From Aegilops tauschii subsp. strangulata (Eukaryota > Streptophyta > Magnoliopsida > Poales > Poaceae), in contig NC_053035.3 of NCBI RefSeq assembly GCF_002575655.3, positions 376,193,792 through 376,257,791 of the forward strand: DNA of 64,000 nt, in the 5' to 3' direction. Every line of letters starts with the position of its first letter. Within the stretch, counting starts at the first letter, position 1. A program made the translations under genes and the position numbers. Below the pieces are notes generated by a model that saw only the letters and a list, made by a program, of their open reading frames with translations, was not told the origin of the DNA and made no database searches. Of the stretch, positions 44,564 to 56,073 are shown in pieces.

Positions 44564-45249
44564 GAGCATCTCTAGCAGACCCCTTAAAACTGCGACCCGT
44601 ATAAGTGTTTTACGGGCCAAGAAAAACACATTATAAGGGCCAATTTTAGTTGCGACCGAACAGAGCCCGTATAATTAACCCGTAAAAAGAATATTCTCTA
44701 AATATACCCACAACTGGCTTTTTTTTGGTCGTCATCTTCCTCAAGCCAACTTGAAATCGACCAGCGCGGCCACCGGCGGACAAGCGGACGAGGAAGACAC
44801 GGGGCGGCCGCAGCGGCGGGACTCCAGCGACCGGCGGCTGGCGGGCGCGGCCGCCGTCGGGAGACACGCATCGAGCTAGCTAGCTCCGTGCGAATCGATT
44901 GAGCTAGCAGCTAGCTAGCTCCGTTCGAGAGACGGGCGAGCGCGGCAGCCGGGGCGAAGGGCCGCGGGCGCGCGGCTGGCGTTGGAGACGAGTGGACGGG
45001 AGCGACCATGAAGATTCCGATGGCGGTTAAACTCCCGCCAACGGTGGTTCGTGTATACAGGGCCCCTTCGGTTTGGCTCCGAAATCCTTATATTCACAGT
45101 TTCGGCGGGGATGTTTTCCGCGCCCCTTAAAAAAATTACGGGTCGAAGCCGTTTACGGTTTCTATTCGGGTCGCTTTTTTCGCCGAAAACTGTAAACCGG
45201 CGGTTATTTTACAGTTTAGTGCGTTATACGGGGTCTGCTAGAGATGCTC
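44564..45249. mobile_element. PIF/Harbinger-type MITE (686 bp)
   Basis: Terminal inverted repeats of at least 20 bp, GAGCATCTCTAGCAGACCCC, lie at both ends. The 3-bp target duplication TAA is at 44561-44563 and 45250-45252. The 3-bp TAA/TTA target and this type of terminus fit PIF/Harbinger non-autonomous elements. There is no transposase. Subterminal copies of ACGGGTCG / CGACCCGT motifs recur near both ends. It lies about 450 bp upstream of the hydrolase TATA box. Confidence 0.85.
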
Positions 45250-45317
45250 TAAGAGAAGGAACTGCCTATTCCGACCGAGAAGAACATGCATTCTATAGGG
45301 TAATTCACAAAATTGTG

Positions 45318-46461
45318 TGTCGGGGTTGGGTGCGACATATGCCAAGGGATGGCTTATCATGGTGGGAGCGAGTAGAACGTCGCCGGTGCCCGGAAGCGGG
45401 ATGAGGCGTAGACACGAACGCCGGCGTACTTTACCCAGGTTCGGGGCTCTCCTAGGAGATAACACCCCTAGTCCTGCTCTACGGGGTCTCCGCATGATCA
45501 CTAAGTCACTAGTGAGTACAATGGTGCTCCTCGAGCTGTATGCTAGAGGTAGGAGAAAGCAGGCTAGCTCTCCCCTCTCTCTATGTGTGTGTCTAGGTCT
45601 AACAGGTTGGGAACCCTTTGCATGGGTGTCCTGGGGGGTTTATATAGGCCTACCCCCCAGGGGTACAATCGTAATCTGGCCGGGTGTAGGGCCCGGATGT
45701 CGGTGTCTCTGGTCGCCGGCTTCTCCGCTAGCTACTGGGGCCCGCCGCCTGGTCTGGTACGGGGCCGACAGGCCGCCCGCCGCTCGCGGGTCTTGCCGGC
45801 TGCTTGTTACTATAGCCGTCATGCTAACGACGCACGCTTGGTCGGGAAGGCGTGGCTACAGTCCCGCCGTCTGGTGGGAGATCGCTGTAGCCACACCATG
45901 TCCCATCTGGTTAATGGTGCACGGACTCCGAGGGAGGAGTGGGCCGCCTGCTAGAGGCCGGCCTCCCTCGGGTCCGACTGGTCAGGTTCTGCCGCCTTCC
46001 GGGCTCTCGCTGCCTGGTAGGGCCCGCCGCCCGCGGGCCGCACCGACAGGCCGTCATGGGAGCAGGGCTCCGCCTGACAGGGGTGACGTCAAGGATGGAG
46101 TGGCAACAGTGCCGCGCCGTGCAGAGATCTCCGCCTGTACGGGGCACTGTGGCCGCGTCGTGCCCTGGATATGGGGGTGATGGGCTACACTGTAGCCACA
46201 TCCTGTCTTATCTTCTTAATGGAGGCGCAGACTTTGAGGGCGTCGTGGGCCGCCTGCTAGGAGCTGGCCTCTCTGGAGGCCGCCTGCTAGGAGTCGGCCC
46301 GTCTTCTGGTGCATGGCCGCCTTCTGGCAGCCGGCCGCTTGACCCAGCCGGCCAACAGAAGGCGGCGCTTTGTCCTTGATGCTTGAGGGGCGCAGCTGGC
46401 CCCGATGTCTTGAGACGTTCAGGGACTCGGGTTAGGCTACCCGTGGCCCATTACTCCGATA
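45318..46461 (-). repeat. 3' LTR of element D (1144 bp)
   Basis: Plus-strand ends are TGTCGGGGTTGGG and ATTACTCCGATA. It closely matches the right LTR. The TATA box (TATATAAA, minus strand, 45639-45646) is inside an inverted repeat (45631-45660). ORFs on either strand here, such as 45317-46180, are by-products of GC content. Confidence 0.92.
45631..45660 (-). promoter_or_regulatory. LTR TATA box of element D in a perfect inverted repeat (3' LTR copy)
   Basis: CTGGGGGGT (45631-45639) pairs with ACCCCCCAG (45652-45660) around TTATATAGGCCT. The box lies at the edge of the centre. The same structure is at 61968-61997. Confidence 0.7.
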
Positions 46462-46929
46462 GTAGTCCCCGAAGCTGGTGAGGTGTCGCGGCTGATAAGC
46501 CGAGGTGCCTCAGCAGTTTCCTTCTCCGAGTGCTCTTGTTGAATGCCTCGTCCGTCTCCTGGTGTGCCGCCTGCTGGGAGTCGGCCGTGACCAGGCGGGC
46601 TCGTCTGATAATTTTTGAAACGCCAAGACGGGAACCTGGTGGCGTGCTTGCTAGGCCTCTAGGCCCGCCGCTCGCTGCAAGCATGCCACGTGACGCCAGC
46701 CAGTCGGGCCAGCCTGCCAGCCCACGCGCATGATGGGACGCGACAGCAGGCTGGGCCCGCCATTACCGGGCCTCGGCGCGCGAGCGGATCCGCTGCGGCC
46801 GAGGTAGACGGTTGCGATTCCATGCAGAGTTACTGCGCGCAGTAACTCACGCAATAATCGCGGGGTCGTGGGTGCAGTTAATCCCACGATTTTTCCATGC
46901 CCCGGCCCCTCGGCTTCGTAGCCCAGGGG
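46462..46929. other. Polypurine tract and antisense-gene upstream region of element D
   Basis: The minus strand reads GCTTCGGGGACTAC next to the 3' LTR (46462-46475), which fits a polypurine tract. The rest, to the TATA box at 46930, is non-coding and likely the upstream part of the antisense gene's promoter. Confidence 0.6.
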
Positions 46930-46938
46930 CTATAAGTA
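46930..46938 (+). promoter_or_regulatory. TATA box of the antisense gene in element D
   Basis: CTATAAGTA at 46930-46938, followed by a purine-rich leader. The likely start site is near 46960, giving a 5' untranslated region of about 190 nt before ATG 47148. It points opposite to the LTR promoter. Confidence 0.65.
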
Positions 46939-47147
46939 GGGGGAGGAGGGGGAGCGGCAGGACACGCGCGCCCTGCTCTCCCTTTGCCATTTTCGCCCTT
47001 CTCCTCCTCTTGCTGCCGCTGCACCTCTTCGCTCTGCCGAAGCGCGGCCGCAACTCGTTGTCATCGATCTCTTCTGCCCCAAACCTCTCGCTTCACCGCG
47101 GTCTTTTTCCTCGCCGCCGCGCCATCTCTCCGTCCAGCTCGAACTCC

Positions 47148-50100
47148 ATGGCGCGCGAACGGGGAGGGGATTGGGACGGCTCAGTCATGATAGACGACCA
47201 TCTCGCCTTCCTTCGCGCCACACAGCGACTGCCCGGCGCGGGCTTCGTCAAGGTGCGCGTACCGCCGGTGAAGGAGATCTCGCCGGCGCCGGAGGGAGGC
47301 GAGCGGGTTATCTTTCGCTCGCACTTCCTCCGCGGCTTCGGCCTGCCGGCGAGTGGGTTCCTCCGCTCCTTCCTTGACTTCTACCATCTTCAACCTCGTC
47401 ATCTGACGCCCAACACCGTGACGCTGCTGTCCACCTTTGTCACGATGTGCGAGGGCTACCTGGGCATCCTCCCCACCATCGAGTTGTGGGGAGCGTTTTT
47501 CTACACAAAACTGGGCACCTCCGTCAAGGAGAAGGCGGCCCAGTGTGGCGCCTTCGTCACGGTGCGCCGTCCGTCTTCGAAGAATGCCTTCCCCTCCATC
47601 AAGCTGTCACAGTCGGTCAAACTGTGGCAGAAATCATATTTTTACGTGGAGAACGTCGACCCGTCCATCGACTTCATCAACCTGCCGCCCTACGAAGTCG
47701 GCCCTCCGGCCGAACCTCGGGTCAACTGGGGCTACAAGCCGAAGCCCATGTCGGCCGATGCCACCGCCGCGGTCAACCGGCTCCGGGTGCTGACGGATGC
47801 AGAAGGCCTCAAGGCGTCCGACCTGCTGGTCACCTTCGTCGTGCGTTGGGTTCTCCCGCTCCAAGGCCGGCCTCATCTGATCTGCCAGATGAGCGGGCAC
47901 CGTGACCCGAGCCGGATGTGCACTAGGGACATGCCGACTGCTGAGGTTGCCCGCGTGGTGAACGAGATCTTCGATCTCAAGCTATCGGAAGGGTCATGGC
48001 GATTCGGCAAGCGGCCATACTCCCACGCCAACCCGCCGCCGGCTATAAGTTTCTCAACTCTTTTCTTTTCAGTACCTCGTCTTGGCCTTGGTCTTGCTGT
48101 CTTGAATAGTCGGTCTTCGGAACGTAGATCCACATGTCTCCGGCGATGGCCGCCATCGTGGGCCCGGGTGGAGGCTACCAGCCGGACCGGGAGGTGAGCG
48201 ATGTGGACGACCCCGACTTGGGGGCGGCCGCCCTGGAGGACGACGCCATAGGCGGCGGCGACGGAGCAGGCAGCTCCGAAGATGGAGGCGGCCTCGAGAC
48301 CTGGCCCGATGATGATGAGGAGGAGGACGAGCCGCGCTATGCGCGAGGCGCCGGCAAGGCGGACGTGGGCCCCTCCGCCGAGCCGGTTGCTCAAGGCGGC
48401 ACGCGCAAGCGCAAACAAGGCGCCGTCTTGTTTGGCAGCGCGCCGAAGAAGACCAAGAACCCGACCGCCGCGACCAGGCAGAAGGAGGCCGCCGCGAAGG
48501 CGGCCAAGTTCTAGAAGCTTTCGAAGACGCCTCCTATGGTGTCGGCGTAAGTATCTTTTTCTTGTGCTTTCCTGTTTTGTCGATTCTATCTGAGCTTCTC
48601 TTCTTTATTTTTCTTGACCCAGGGCCCCGCTCTCTCTTGAGAAGTCGGCCGCCGCCTCCGTCATTGGGTCGGCGGAGACCTCCACCACCACCCGGCGAAT
48701 CGACCCTGCCGCCGACCTCCGGGAGGTGCCGGAACGAAATGCGCAGGAGGCGCGTGCGGAGCGGGAAGCTGCCCGTAGGGAGAAGGCAGAAGCGGATAAG
48801 GCGGAGGCCGCCGCATTGAAGAAGCTGGCGGAGGCTGAGGCTGACACCGCGGCGAAGAAGCTGGCCGAAGAAGCCGCGTGCCGTCAGGCGCCGCTGTTTG
48901 TCGTCCCCTTGAACTCCGCGCCGCCACCACCAGAGTTCACGGCGCCGACTGGGGGAGCCGGCGACGAACATCCGGCCATGGAGAGGGAAGGTGGCGATGT
49001 CGTCATGCCGGAGGCGGAGGTACCTCCGCCACCGCTGTCCGGAGGAGCACAGGACAACCGGCCGGCCGCTCCGCCGGTGCCGCCAGCCGGAGGCGAGATG
49101 GCGACGGGCCCGGCTTCTGAGGCCCTCACACCATCGCGCCGCCGAAGCGCGAAGGCGACTTCGGCGCCACGACCGCTGGAAGCCGGCGTTGCGAGCTCGT
49201 CAGTCCCGGATGCCGAAGCAACCAACGCCGCGCCCACTGAATGGGTGCGTGGAGGCGGGAAGGGCGCTTTAAATCGAGCGGTCCTAGACGTCCAGGCCAA
49301 ACTCCAAGCTGAAGCCACTGCTCTTCAGCAGTGCAACAGGGCGTTCCTGGATTCACGAGCGGCCATTTGGGTATGTTTCTTACTTCTTCGTCTTCGATTC
49401 TTGTATTTCTCTATGGGGGCGCGCCAGCGCACCCACTGGGTGTAGCCCCCGAGTTTCGGGCCGGCTGCTGAGCAGGCGGCTCGGAACTTTAATTGGCAAG
49501 CTCCGAGTGCTAACTTTATCTGATATCTTCATTGTAGGATTATCATAACCTTCACACGGCCACCTTTAACTCCAACGTCCGAGATCTGGACCAACGGACC
49601 GCCGACTTGTCGGAAAGCCAGAGTAAGTCTTCATTTTCTTTCTCTGCGGGGGCGCGCCAGCGCACCCGCGAGCTGTAGCCCCCGAGATTTGGGCCGACTG
49701 CTGAGCAGTCGGGCCGGATCTCCCCGGCAACTGCACTTCCTCTTTGTTGATTGTTGATAACTTCTTTCTCTGCGGGGGCGCGATAGCGCACCCGCGGGCT
49801 GTAGCCCCCGAGATTCGGGCCAACTGCTGAGCAGTCGGGCCGGATGTTCCTGGCAACTGCACTTCCTCTTTGTTGATTGTTGACATTTTTTCCTTTCTCT
49901 ATTCTTGCAGAGGCCAACGCTGCCTTGCAGCAGCAACTGGGTGAAGCCAACACCGTGTTGCGTGCTAAGGAGGCAGAGTGAACCGAGCTGGCCCAGGAGC
50001 GTGACCGACTGGCCAAGCAATTGGCGGAGCAAGCGGAGCTTCTCCAGAAGGCCCGGAAGAAGGCGGAGGTGAAAGAGTCCAATCTCCTCGCTGAGTTCGA

Positions 50101-51059
50101 GACCGAATGCTCCACTTGGGCCAACAAGGAGGCGCTGCTGAAATCCGGCTTCGGTAGGATTGAAGACATAGTTGATGGTAAGCTTCCTTCTATTTCTTTC
50201 TTCGAGCTGTCGGCTGCCGATCGAGCCGACTTCTAGCTTCTGACTTCTGATTTCTTTGCTTTCTGCCTGAGCAGACTTCTTTCCTAGCCACTCTGACGCC
50301 GCCAACCAGGCTATTGAGGCTTATCATGAAGAACGGAGGGCGGAAGGCGTGCAGATCGCTGCCGACGCCCCCGGGACCCTTAGCGAACAGCTTCTCAGCA
50401 TCCAGGCCCGCCTTCGGCCGGCCCATCAGATGCTGCGCCGTCTTCAGCGTGTCCGGGCCCAAGCGATCTCCGCCCTTTGGCCAGACGTGCCGGCTCCACG
50501 CACACCCAGTCGGACTGCCGACTGGCTGGAGGTGGCGGCCGGCCGACTCGAGGCTTGGAAGGGTTCCTCGGCCTGAGCTGGAGCGCGCCGTGCCTTGGAG
50601 TTCGTCAAGGCGTGGTATCCTGGGCTAAATCTAGCCCAGCTGACCCCATTTCGGCAGGAGGCCCAAGAGGAGCTGGTGGCGCTGGAGCACGATCTCGTCA
50701 AATGGGCAGCGGTGATTGCCGAGTACACCAACACCAGCGTCTTCGTTCCTGAGCTGGCTAAGAACGGTGCCGAGGCGCCAACGGAGTGGTTCGGGCTGAA
50801 CTCGGAGGACGACGAAGACTCGGCTGAGGTGATCGACTCCAGCGATGAGGGAGAAGATGAGGAGGACGAGGAAGGCGAAGAAGTTGTGCCAGAAGTCGGA
50901 GCGGATGGCCAGCCTCAGCTTGACCGTGCCAACAACGAGCCGCGCTCGAGTGCGCCGACTGCTGCTGAAGGCGACCAAGCGGAGACTGACCAGCCGTCCA
51001 CTCCACCAACCGGTACTAACGACTCCGCCAACCAGCCGGACCCCTCTGCCGCTCCCTAG
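47148..51059 (+). pseudogene. Antisense gene of element D: Transposase_28-like protein, ~6 exons, three stops
   Basis: Exons are about 47148-48041, 48128-48546, 48623-49370, 49538-49622, 49911-50177 and 50275-51059. Introns 2-5 are GT-AG with matching phases; the first is uncertain and may use a GC donor. The N-terminal part (exon 1) has the 'putative gypsy type transposon' region: FRSHFLRGFGLPASGFLRSF, then LTPNTVTLLSTFVTMCEGYL, then WGAFFYTKLG. Exons 2-3 encode a Lys-rich then Ala/Glu coiled coil and a Pro-rich linker, exons 5-6 a second coiled coil, and the C-terminus is acidic with Asp/Glu runs. In-frame stops are TAG 48512-48514, TGA 49979-49981 and TGA 50574-50576. Such antisense ORFs are known in Tat-type elements (for example Grande); the function is unknown. 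Confidence 0.78.
49410..49894 (+). repeat. Repeated ~126-bp cassette in introns of the antisense gene
   Basis: Two adjacent copies (about 49643-49768 and 49769-49894) lie in intron 4; a diverged copy (about 49410-49530) is in intron 3. Each has GGGGGCGCG, then GTAGCCCCCGAG, then CTGCTGAGCAG and an ending that resembles an intron 3' part. The adjacent copies differ at only a few positions. Confidence 0.85.
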
Positions 51060-51782
51060 GCCGCCGACTTATCTTTATTTTTCCTGTTTTATCAGTATCG
51101 ACAAACTTTGTTAAATTTGCACAATTCCACCGCGGGGTGTATTCCAAACTCTGTTGAATACTGGCCAAGGGCCTTTTGACATGTAAATATCTTTCCACAC
51201 AAGTTGTGTTTTTGCCGAGTTCTGACTTTTCTTGCTTTCTGCTCCTTGGCTTTTTTCCTTTGCCGCCCTCCCTTAGCTGTCGTCTTGCCAGCCAGACAGC
51301 CGCTCTTGTGGACTGTGGCCAGGTCAAGTACTTGGCTACTTTCGGGAGGGCAAGTACTTAGCCGACTAGAGCGTTAGCAAGTTAAGTAGAAGCCGGCCGG
51401 CCGGCTCAGCAGCCGGTCGATGAGGCGGGAAGCCGGCTTGAACTATGTGCATGCTTTTTGATCCTTAGCCATTTTTCATGTGGACACCCGTTTCTGCCTT
51501 TAACTCCGGCCCACCGGACAGTTGCTCTGCGAGCTGCGGCTTTGGGCAGGAGAAGGTTTAGGTGCCAACACACTACTTGTCCAGCTGCAGGAAGCACCTC
51601 ATAGTACAAGGCGGCAAGCCCCCGGGCCGACTGGTCGAACCCGGTGCCAGGCGGAATAATGAAATAACACATTTATAGGCATAATACTTATCATATAGAT
51701 AAAATAGGGTAGCCCCCGAGCTCTTCTCGGGGGACCCAGAGTCTTCGTACTTAATACAAAAGGTAGCGTGGTACATATTGCA
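51060..51782. other. Region between the antisense gene and the pol end of element D
   Basis: About 720 bp between the convergent 3' ends. It should hold both 3' untranslated regions. No ORF is supported. GTAGCCCCCGAG recurs near 51711. Confidence 0.6.
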
Positions 51783-54700
51783 TCAACTGTAAAATCTTCG
51801 AAAGAGGTTTGTGTTCCATGGCCGCTCTGTCTCCTTGCCGGAGTCGTCTCTCTTGCGTGCTCTGGGCTTCTGAGCATCGATCAGGTAGTAGGAGTCGTTG
51901 CCCAAAACTTTCATGATGATGAAGGGGCCTTCCCAAGGTGCCGAGAGCTTGTGCTGGCCGGCTGTTCACTGGATCAGCCGGAGCACAAGGTCTCCCTCTT
52001 GGAAGGATCTTGGCTTGACCTTCCGGTTGTAGTATCGGCGTAGACTCTGCTGGTAGATGGTGGACCGACTGAGTGCCAACAGCCGGCCCTCTTCCAGCAG
52101 ATCGACGCCGTCTTCTCAGGCTTCTTTTGCCTCCTCCTCAGTGTACATGGCGACTCGAGGGGAGTCAAATTCCATGTCCGTCGGGATGACGGCTTCGGCA
52201 CCGTAGACGAGGAAGAAAGGTGTGAAGCCGGTTGACTTGTTCGGAGTTGTGCGCAGGCTCCAAAGAACGGCCGGCAGCTCATCGAGCCAACAGCCGGCCG
52301 AACACTCCAAAGGCTCGACCAGTCGGGGCTTGATGCCAGACAAAATGAGGCCATTTGCTCGCTCCACCTGGTCGTTTGACTGTGGGTGGGCAACGGACGC
52401 TAAGTCCAGTCGGATGCCCTGCGTCGCGCAGAAACGAGCCAAGGCTCCCTTGGCAAAGTTTGTGCCGTTGTCGGTGATGATGCTGTGTGGTATGCCATAC
52501 CAGGTGGTGATGTCTGCGATGAAAGTCACAGCAATCGGACCATTCAACTTCTTGATTGGCTTTGCTTCCATCCACTTGGTGAATTTGTCCACAGCAACAA
52601 GCAGATGAGTCATGCCACCGCGTGCTGTCTTGAATGGTCCCACCATGTCCAGTCCCCAGACGGCAAAGGGCCAAGCAATGGGGAGGGTCTTGAGTGCAGA
52701 AGCCGGTAGATGTGGCTTGGAGCAGAACTTCTGGCACCCCTTACATTTCTGGACCAAGTCTTTGGCATCTTCTAGAGCAGTCGCAGAAAAAACCATGGCG
52801 GAAAGCTTTGGCAACAAGTGATCTTGAAGCCGCGTGGTGACCACACTCGCCTTGGTGGATATCTTTAAGGATTGTTTGGCCTTTCTCCAGCTCCTCACAA
52901 GTTCTCTGTTGACGATGGTGTATGCTGCTGCTCGACGTTGCACTTGTCGGGCGGAGATTTCATCAGTCGGCAGCTCCTTGTTCACCAGAAAGTTGAGGAT
53001 GGGCTGCGCCCATGAAGGTGCTGCTATTTCTTCGACTGCCAGGACTGCTACTTGCACGAGGGTGGTCGGGCAGGGAGGCGGCGGGTTGGAGCCGACTGCC
53101 GCCTGTTGTGTCGATGAAGTCCCCGGGCCGACTACTGCAGTCCCCGGGCCGGGTTCTGAAGTCCCCGGGCCGGGCGCGACTGCTGCAGCCCCCGAGCCGT
53201 CTGCCGAAGTCCCCGAGCCGACTGCTGCAGTCCCCAAGTCGGATCCGACTGCTTCTGGAGCAGCCGGCACAAAGATGGAATCTGATTCTGGTGATGGCTT
53301 AACAGACGGCTTGAGGAGGCGTTGTAGGGCGCCGCCGGCTAGTATTGCTTGCCGGGTGGAGCCGATCCGTGCTAAAGCATCTGCTTGCTCGTTGTCCTTT
53401 CGTGGCACATGGAGGAACTCGCACCCTTCAAAGTATCCACTGAGTTGCTAGACGAGGAAGCGGTAGCTTGCCATGTTTGCATCCTTGGCGTCCCAGTCGC
53501 CTGACGACTGCTGGACCACCAAGTCAGAGTCACCATAACACAGGATCCGACGAATGCCGAGTTCCTTGGCAAGCCAGAGCCCGTGTATGAGTGCTTCGTA
53601 TTCAGCTACGTTGTTGGAAGCGGCAAAGTGAATTTGCAACACATATCTGAGCTTGTCGCCTTTGGGAGAGGTGAGGACGATGCCGGCTCCCAAACCGGTG
53701 CGCATCTTGGAACCATCAAAGTGCATCCGTCAATGGGTGGAGTCTGGTGCTGGTGGCAGGTACTGGGTCTCGGCCCAGTCGACGAGGAAGTCGGCCAGTT
53801 CTTGGGACTTGATGGCGGTGCGAGGCTGGTAGTAGATGGTGTAGGGGGGCAAATCTATGTCCCATTTGGCCACTCGGCCCGAAGCATTTCGGCTTCCAAT
53901 GATCTCGGCAAGTGGAGCGGTGCAGACAACAGTGATTGGGTGCTCTTGAAAGTATGGCTTCAGCTTCTTGGCGGCGAAGTGCACGCCGTAGCACATCTTC
54001 TGATAGTGGGGGTAGTTCTTCTTGGAGGCGGACAACACTTCACTCAGGTAATACACCAACCTCTGGACTGGTAGTGCTTTGCCGTCTTCCTTGCGCTCCA
54101 CAACTATGACTGTGCTGACCACCTGGCTGGTGGCGGCGATGTAGAGAAGCATGGGCTCCTTAACAGTCGGAGCCGCCAAGACAGGCGAAGTGGTCAACGT
54201 CTTCTTGAGCTGGAGAAAAGCTTCGTCTGCCTTGTCATTCCACTCGAAAAACATGGTCTTCTTCATGAACTGGTACAGGGGAAGAGCCTTCTCGCCCAGC
54301 CGATTGATGAAACGGCTGATGGATGCCAAGCACCCGGTGAATTTTTGCACATCCAGCAGTCGGGTGGGTACCTCCATCCTCTCGATGGCCTTGATCTTCA
54401 CAGGGTTCCACTCTATGCCGCGCTCTGAGACCAGGAAACCAAGAAGCTGGCCGGCTGGTACTCCAAAGACGCATTTCTCCGAGTTCAGCTTGATTTGAAA
54501 GCGGCGCAAGTTTTCAAAGGTTTCCTTGAGGTCCTCAAGCAGAGTGCCACACTTCTCCGTCTTCACCACAATGTCGTCCACATAGACGTGGGCGTTTCTG
54601 CCGAGTTGCTTGACGAGACACTTCTGCATGCAAAGCTGAAACGTGGCGCCGGCATTCCTCAAGCCGAACGTCATGGTCAGCTAGCAGAAGGCTCCGGATG

Positions 54701-55333
54701 GTGTGATGAATGCGGTCTTCAGCCTGTCAGCCGGGTTCAGCTTGATCTAATGATATCCTGAGTATGCATCCAAAAAACTCAACAGCTCGCATCCGACTGT
54801 GGAGTCTATCACTTGGTCAATTCTTGGCAAAGCAAATGGATCTTTGGGGCAAGCCTTGTTGAGGCTGGTATAATCAATACACATGCGCCACTGCTTATTC
54901 TTCTTCAGCACGAGGACTGGGTTGGCTAACCATTCTGGGAAGAATACTTCCATAATGAAGCCGGCTGCTAGAAGCCGGGCTATCTCTTCTCCAACGACTC
55001 TTCTCTTCTCTTCTCTTCTGACAGGCGGCGCAAGGGCTGCCTGACCGGCTTGGCATCAGGTCGGACATGTAGCTTGTGCTCGGCGAAATCCGTCGGAACA
55101 CCCGGCATGTCCTTAGGAGACCATGCAAAGATGTCCCGATTCTCACAGAGGAAATCGACAAGCTCGCTTTCATATTTGCTGTCAAGGTTTGCACCTATGA
55201 CAGCGTGCCTCTCCAGGTGCTCCGGGTCCAAAGGTATCTTCTTCGTTTCTTTTGCCGGCTTGAACCAGCCCTCAGCTTCCGAATCCTTGGGGTTTGGCGA
55301 CATTTCCGGCTGCTTGCCTGCCATTGCCACAAC
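51783..55333 (-). pseudogene. pol: Element D pol: RT, RNase H, second RNase H, integrase (decayed)
   Basis: Reading leftward: the N-terminal pol region (DIFAWSPKDMPGVP, about 55140), then RT with CIDYTSLNKACPKDPF (54870), the LDAYSGYH motif, MTFGLRNAGATFQ and active-site YVDD (about 54580). RNase H follows, then a second RNase H-like domain (MHFDGS, EYEALIHG, GDSDLV; 53726-53450), a Pro/Gly-rich linker with PGPGTS repeats, and integrase with GLDMVGPF, IITDNGTNF and QVERANG (52680-52340). It ends at a stop at 51783-51785. Stops occur near 54748, 54678, 53727, 53448, 52116 and 51974. A GAAGA-type expansion near 55000 shifts the frame. Two RNase H domains are typical of the Tat lineage. The 5' part joins gag across the solo LTR. 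Confidence 0.88.
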
Positions 55334-56073
55334 TGTTGGGGAACATAGTAATTTCAAAAATTTCCTGCGCACACGCAAGATCATGGTGATGCATAGCAAC
55401 GAGAGGGGAGAGTGTTGTCCACGTACCCTTGTAGACCGAAAGCGAAAGCGTTAGCACAACGCGGTTGATGTAGTCGTGCGTCTTCACGATCCGACCGATC
55501 AAGTACCGAACGCACGGCACCTCCGAGTTCAGCACACGTTCAGCCCGATGACATCCCTTGAATTCCGATCCAGCCGAGCTTTGAGGGAGAGTTCCGTCAG
55601 CACGACGGCGTGGTGACGATGATGATGTTCTACCGACGCAGGGCTTCGCCTAAGCACCGCTACGATATTATCGAGGTGGATTATGGTGGAGGGGGGCACC
55701 GCACACGGCTAAGAGATCAATTGTTGTGTCTATGGGGTGCCCCTACCCCCGTATATAAAGGAGCAAGGGAGGGAGAGGCGGACGGCCGGGAGGAGGCGCG
55801 CCAGGAGGAGTCCTGCTCCCACCGGGAGTAGGATTCCCCCCTTCCAAGTAGTAGGAGTAGGAGTCAAGGAAAGGGGAGAGAGAAGAGAAGGAAGGAGGGG
55901 GCGCAGCCCCTCCCCCTAGTCCAATTCGGACTAGGCCTTGGGGAGGCGCACAGCCTCTCCTCTCTCTTTCCCCTAAAGCCCAATAAGGCCCATATAGTCC
56001 CCGGTGAATTTCCGTAACTCTCCGGTACTCCGAAAAATACCCGAATCACTGGGAACCTTTCCGATGTCCGAAT

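Noticed and set aside
45317..46180. 287-aa plus-strand ORF in the D LTR
   Set aside because: Lies fully in the LTR, GC-rich, broken by a shift in the other LTR; no motif.
47437..47905. Two further plus-strand ORFs overlapping exon 1 of the antisense gene
   Set aside because: Arg/Ser-rich shadow frames of the real frame, which has the conserved region.
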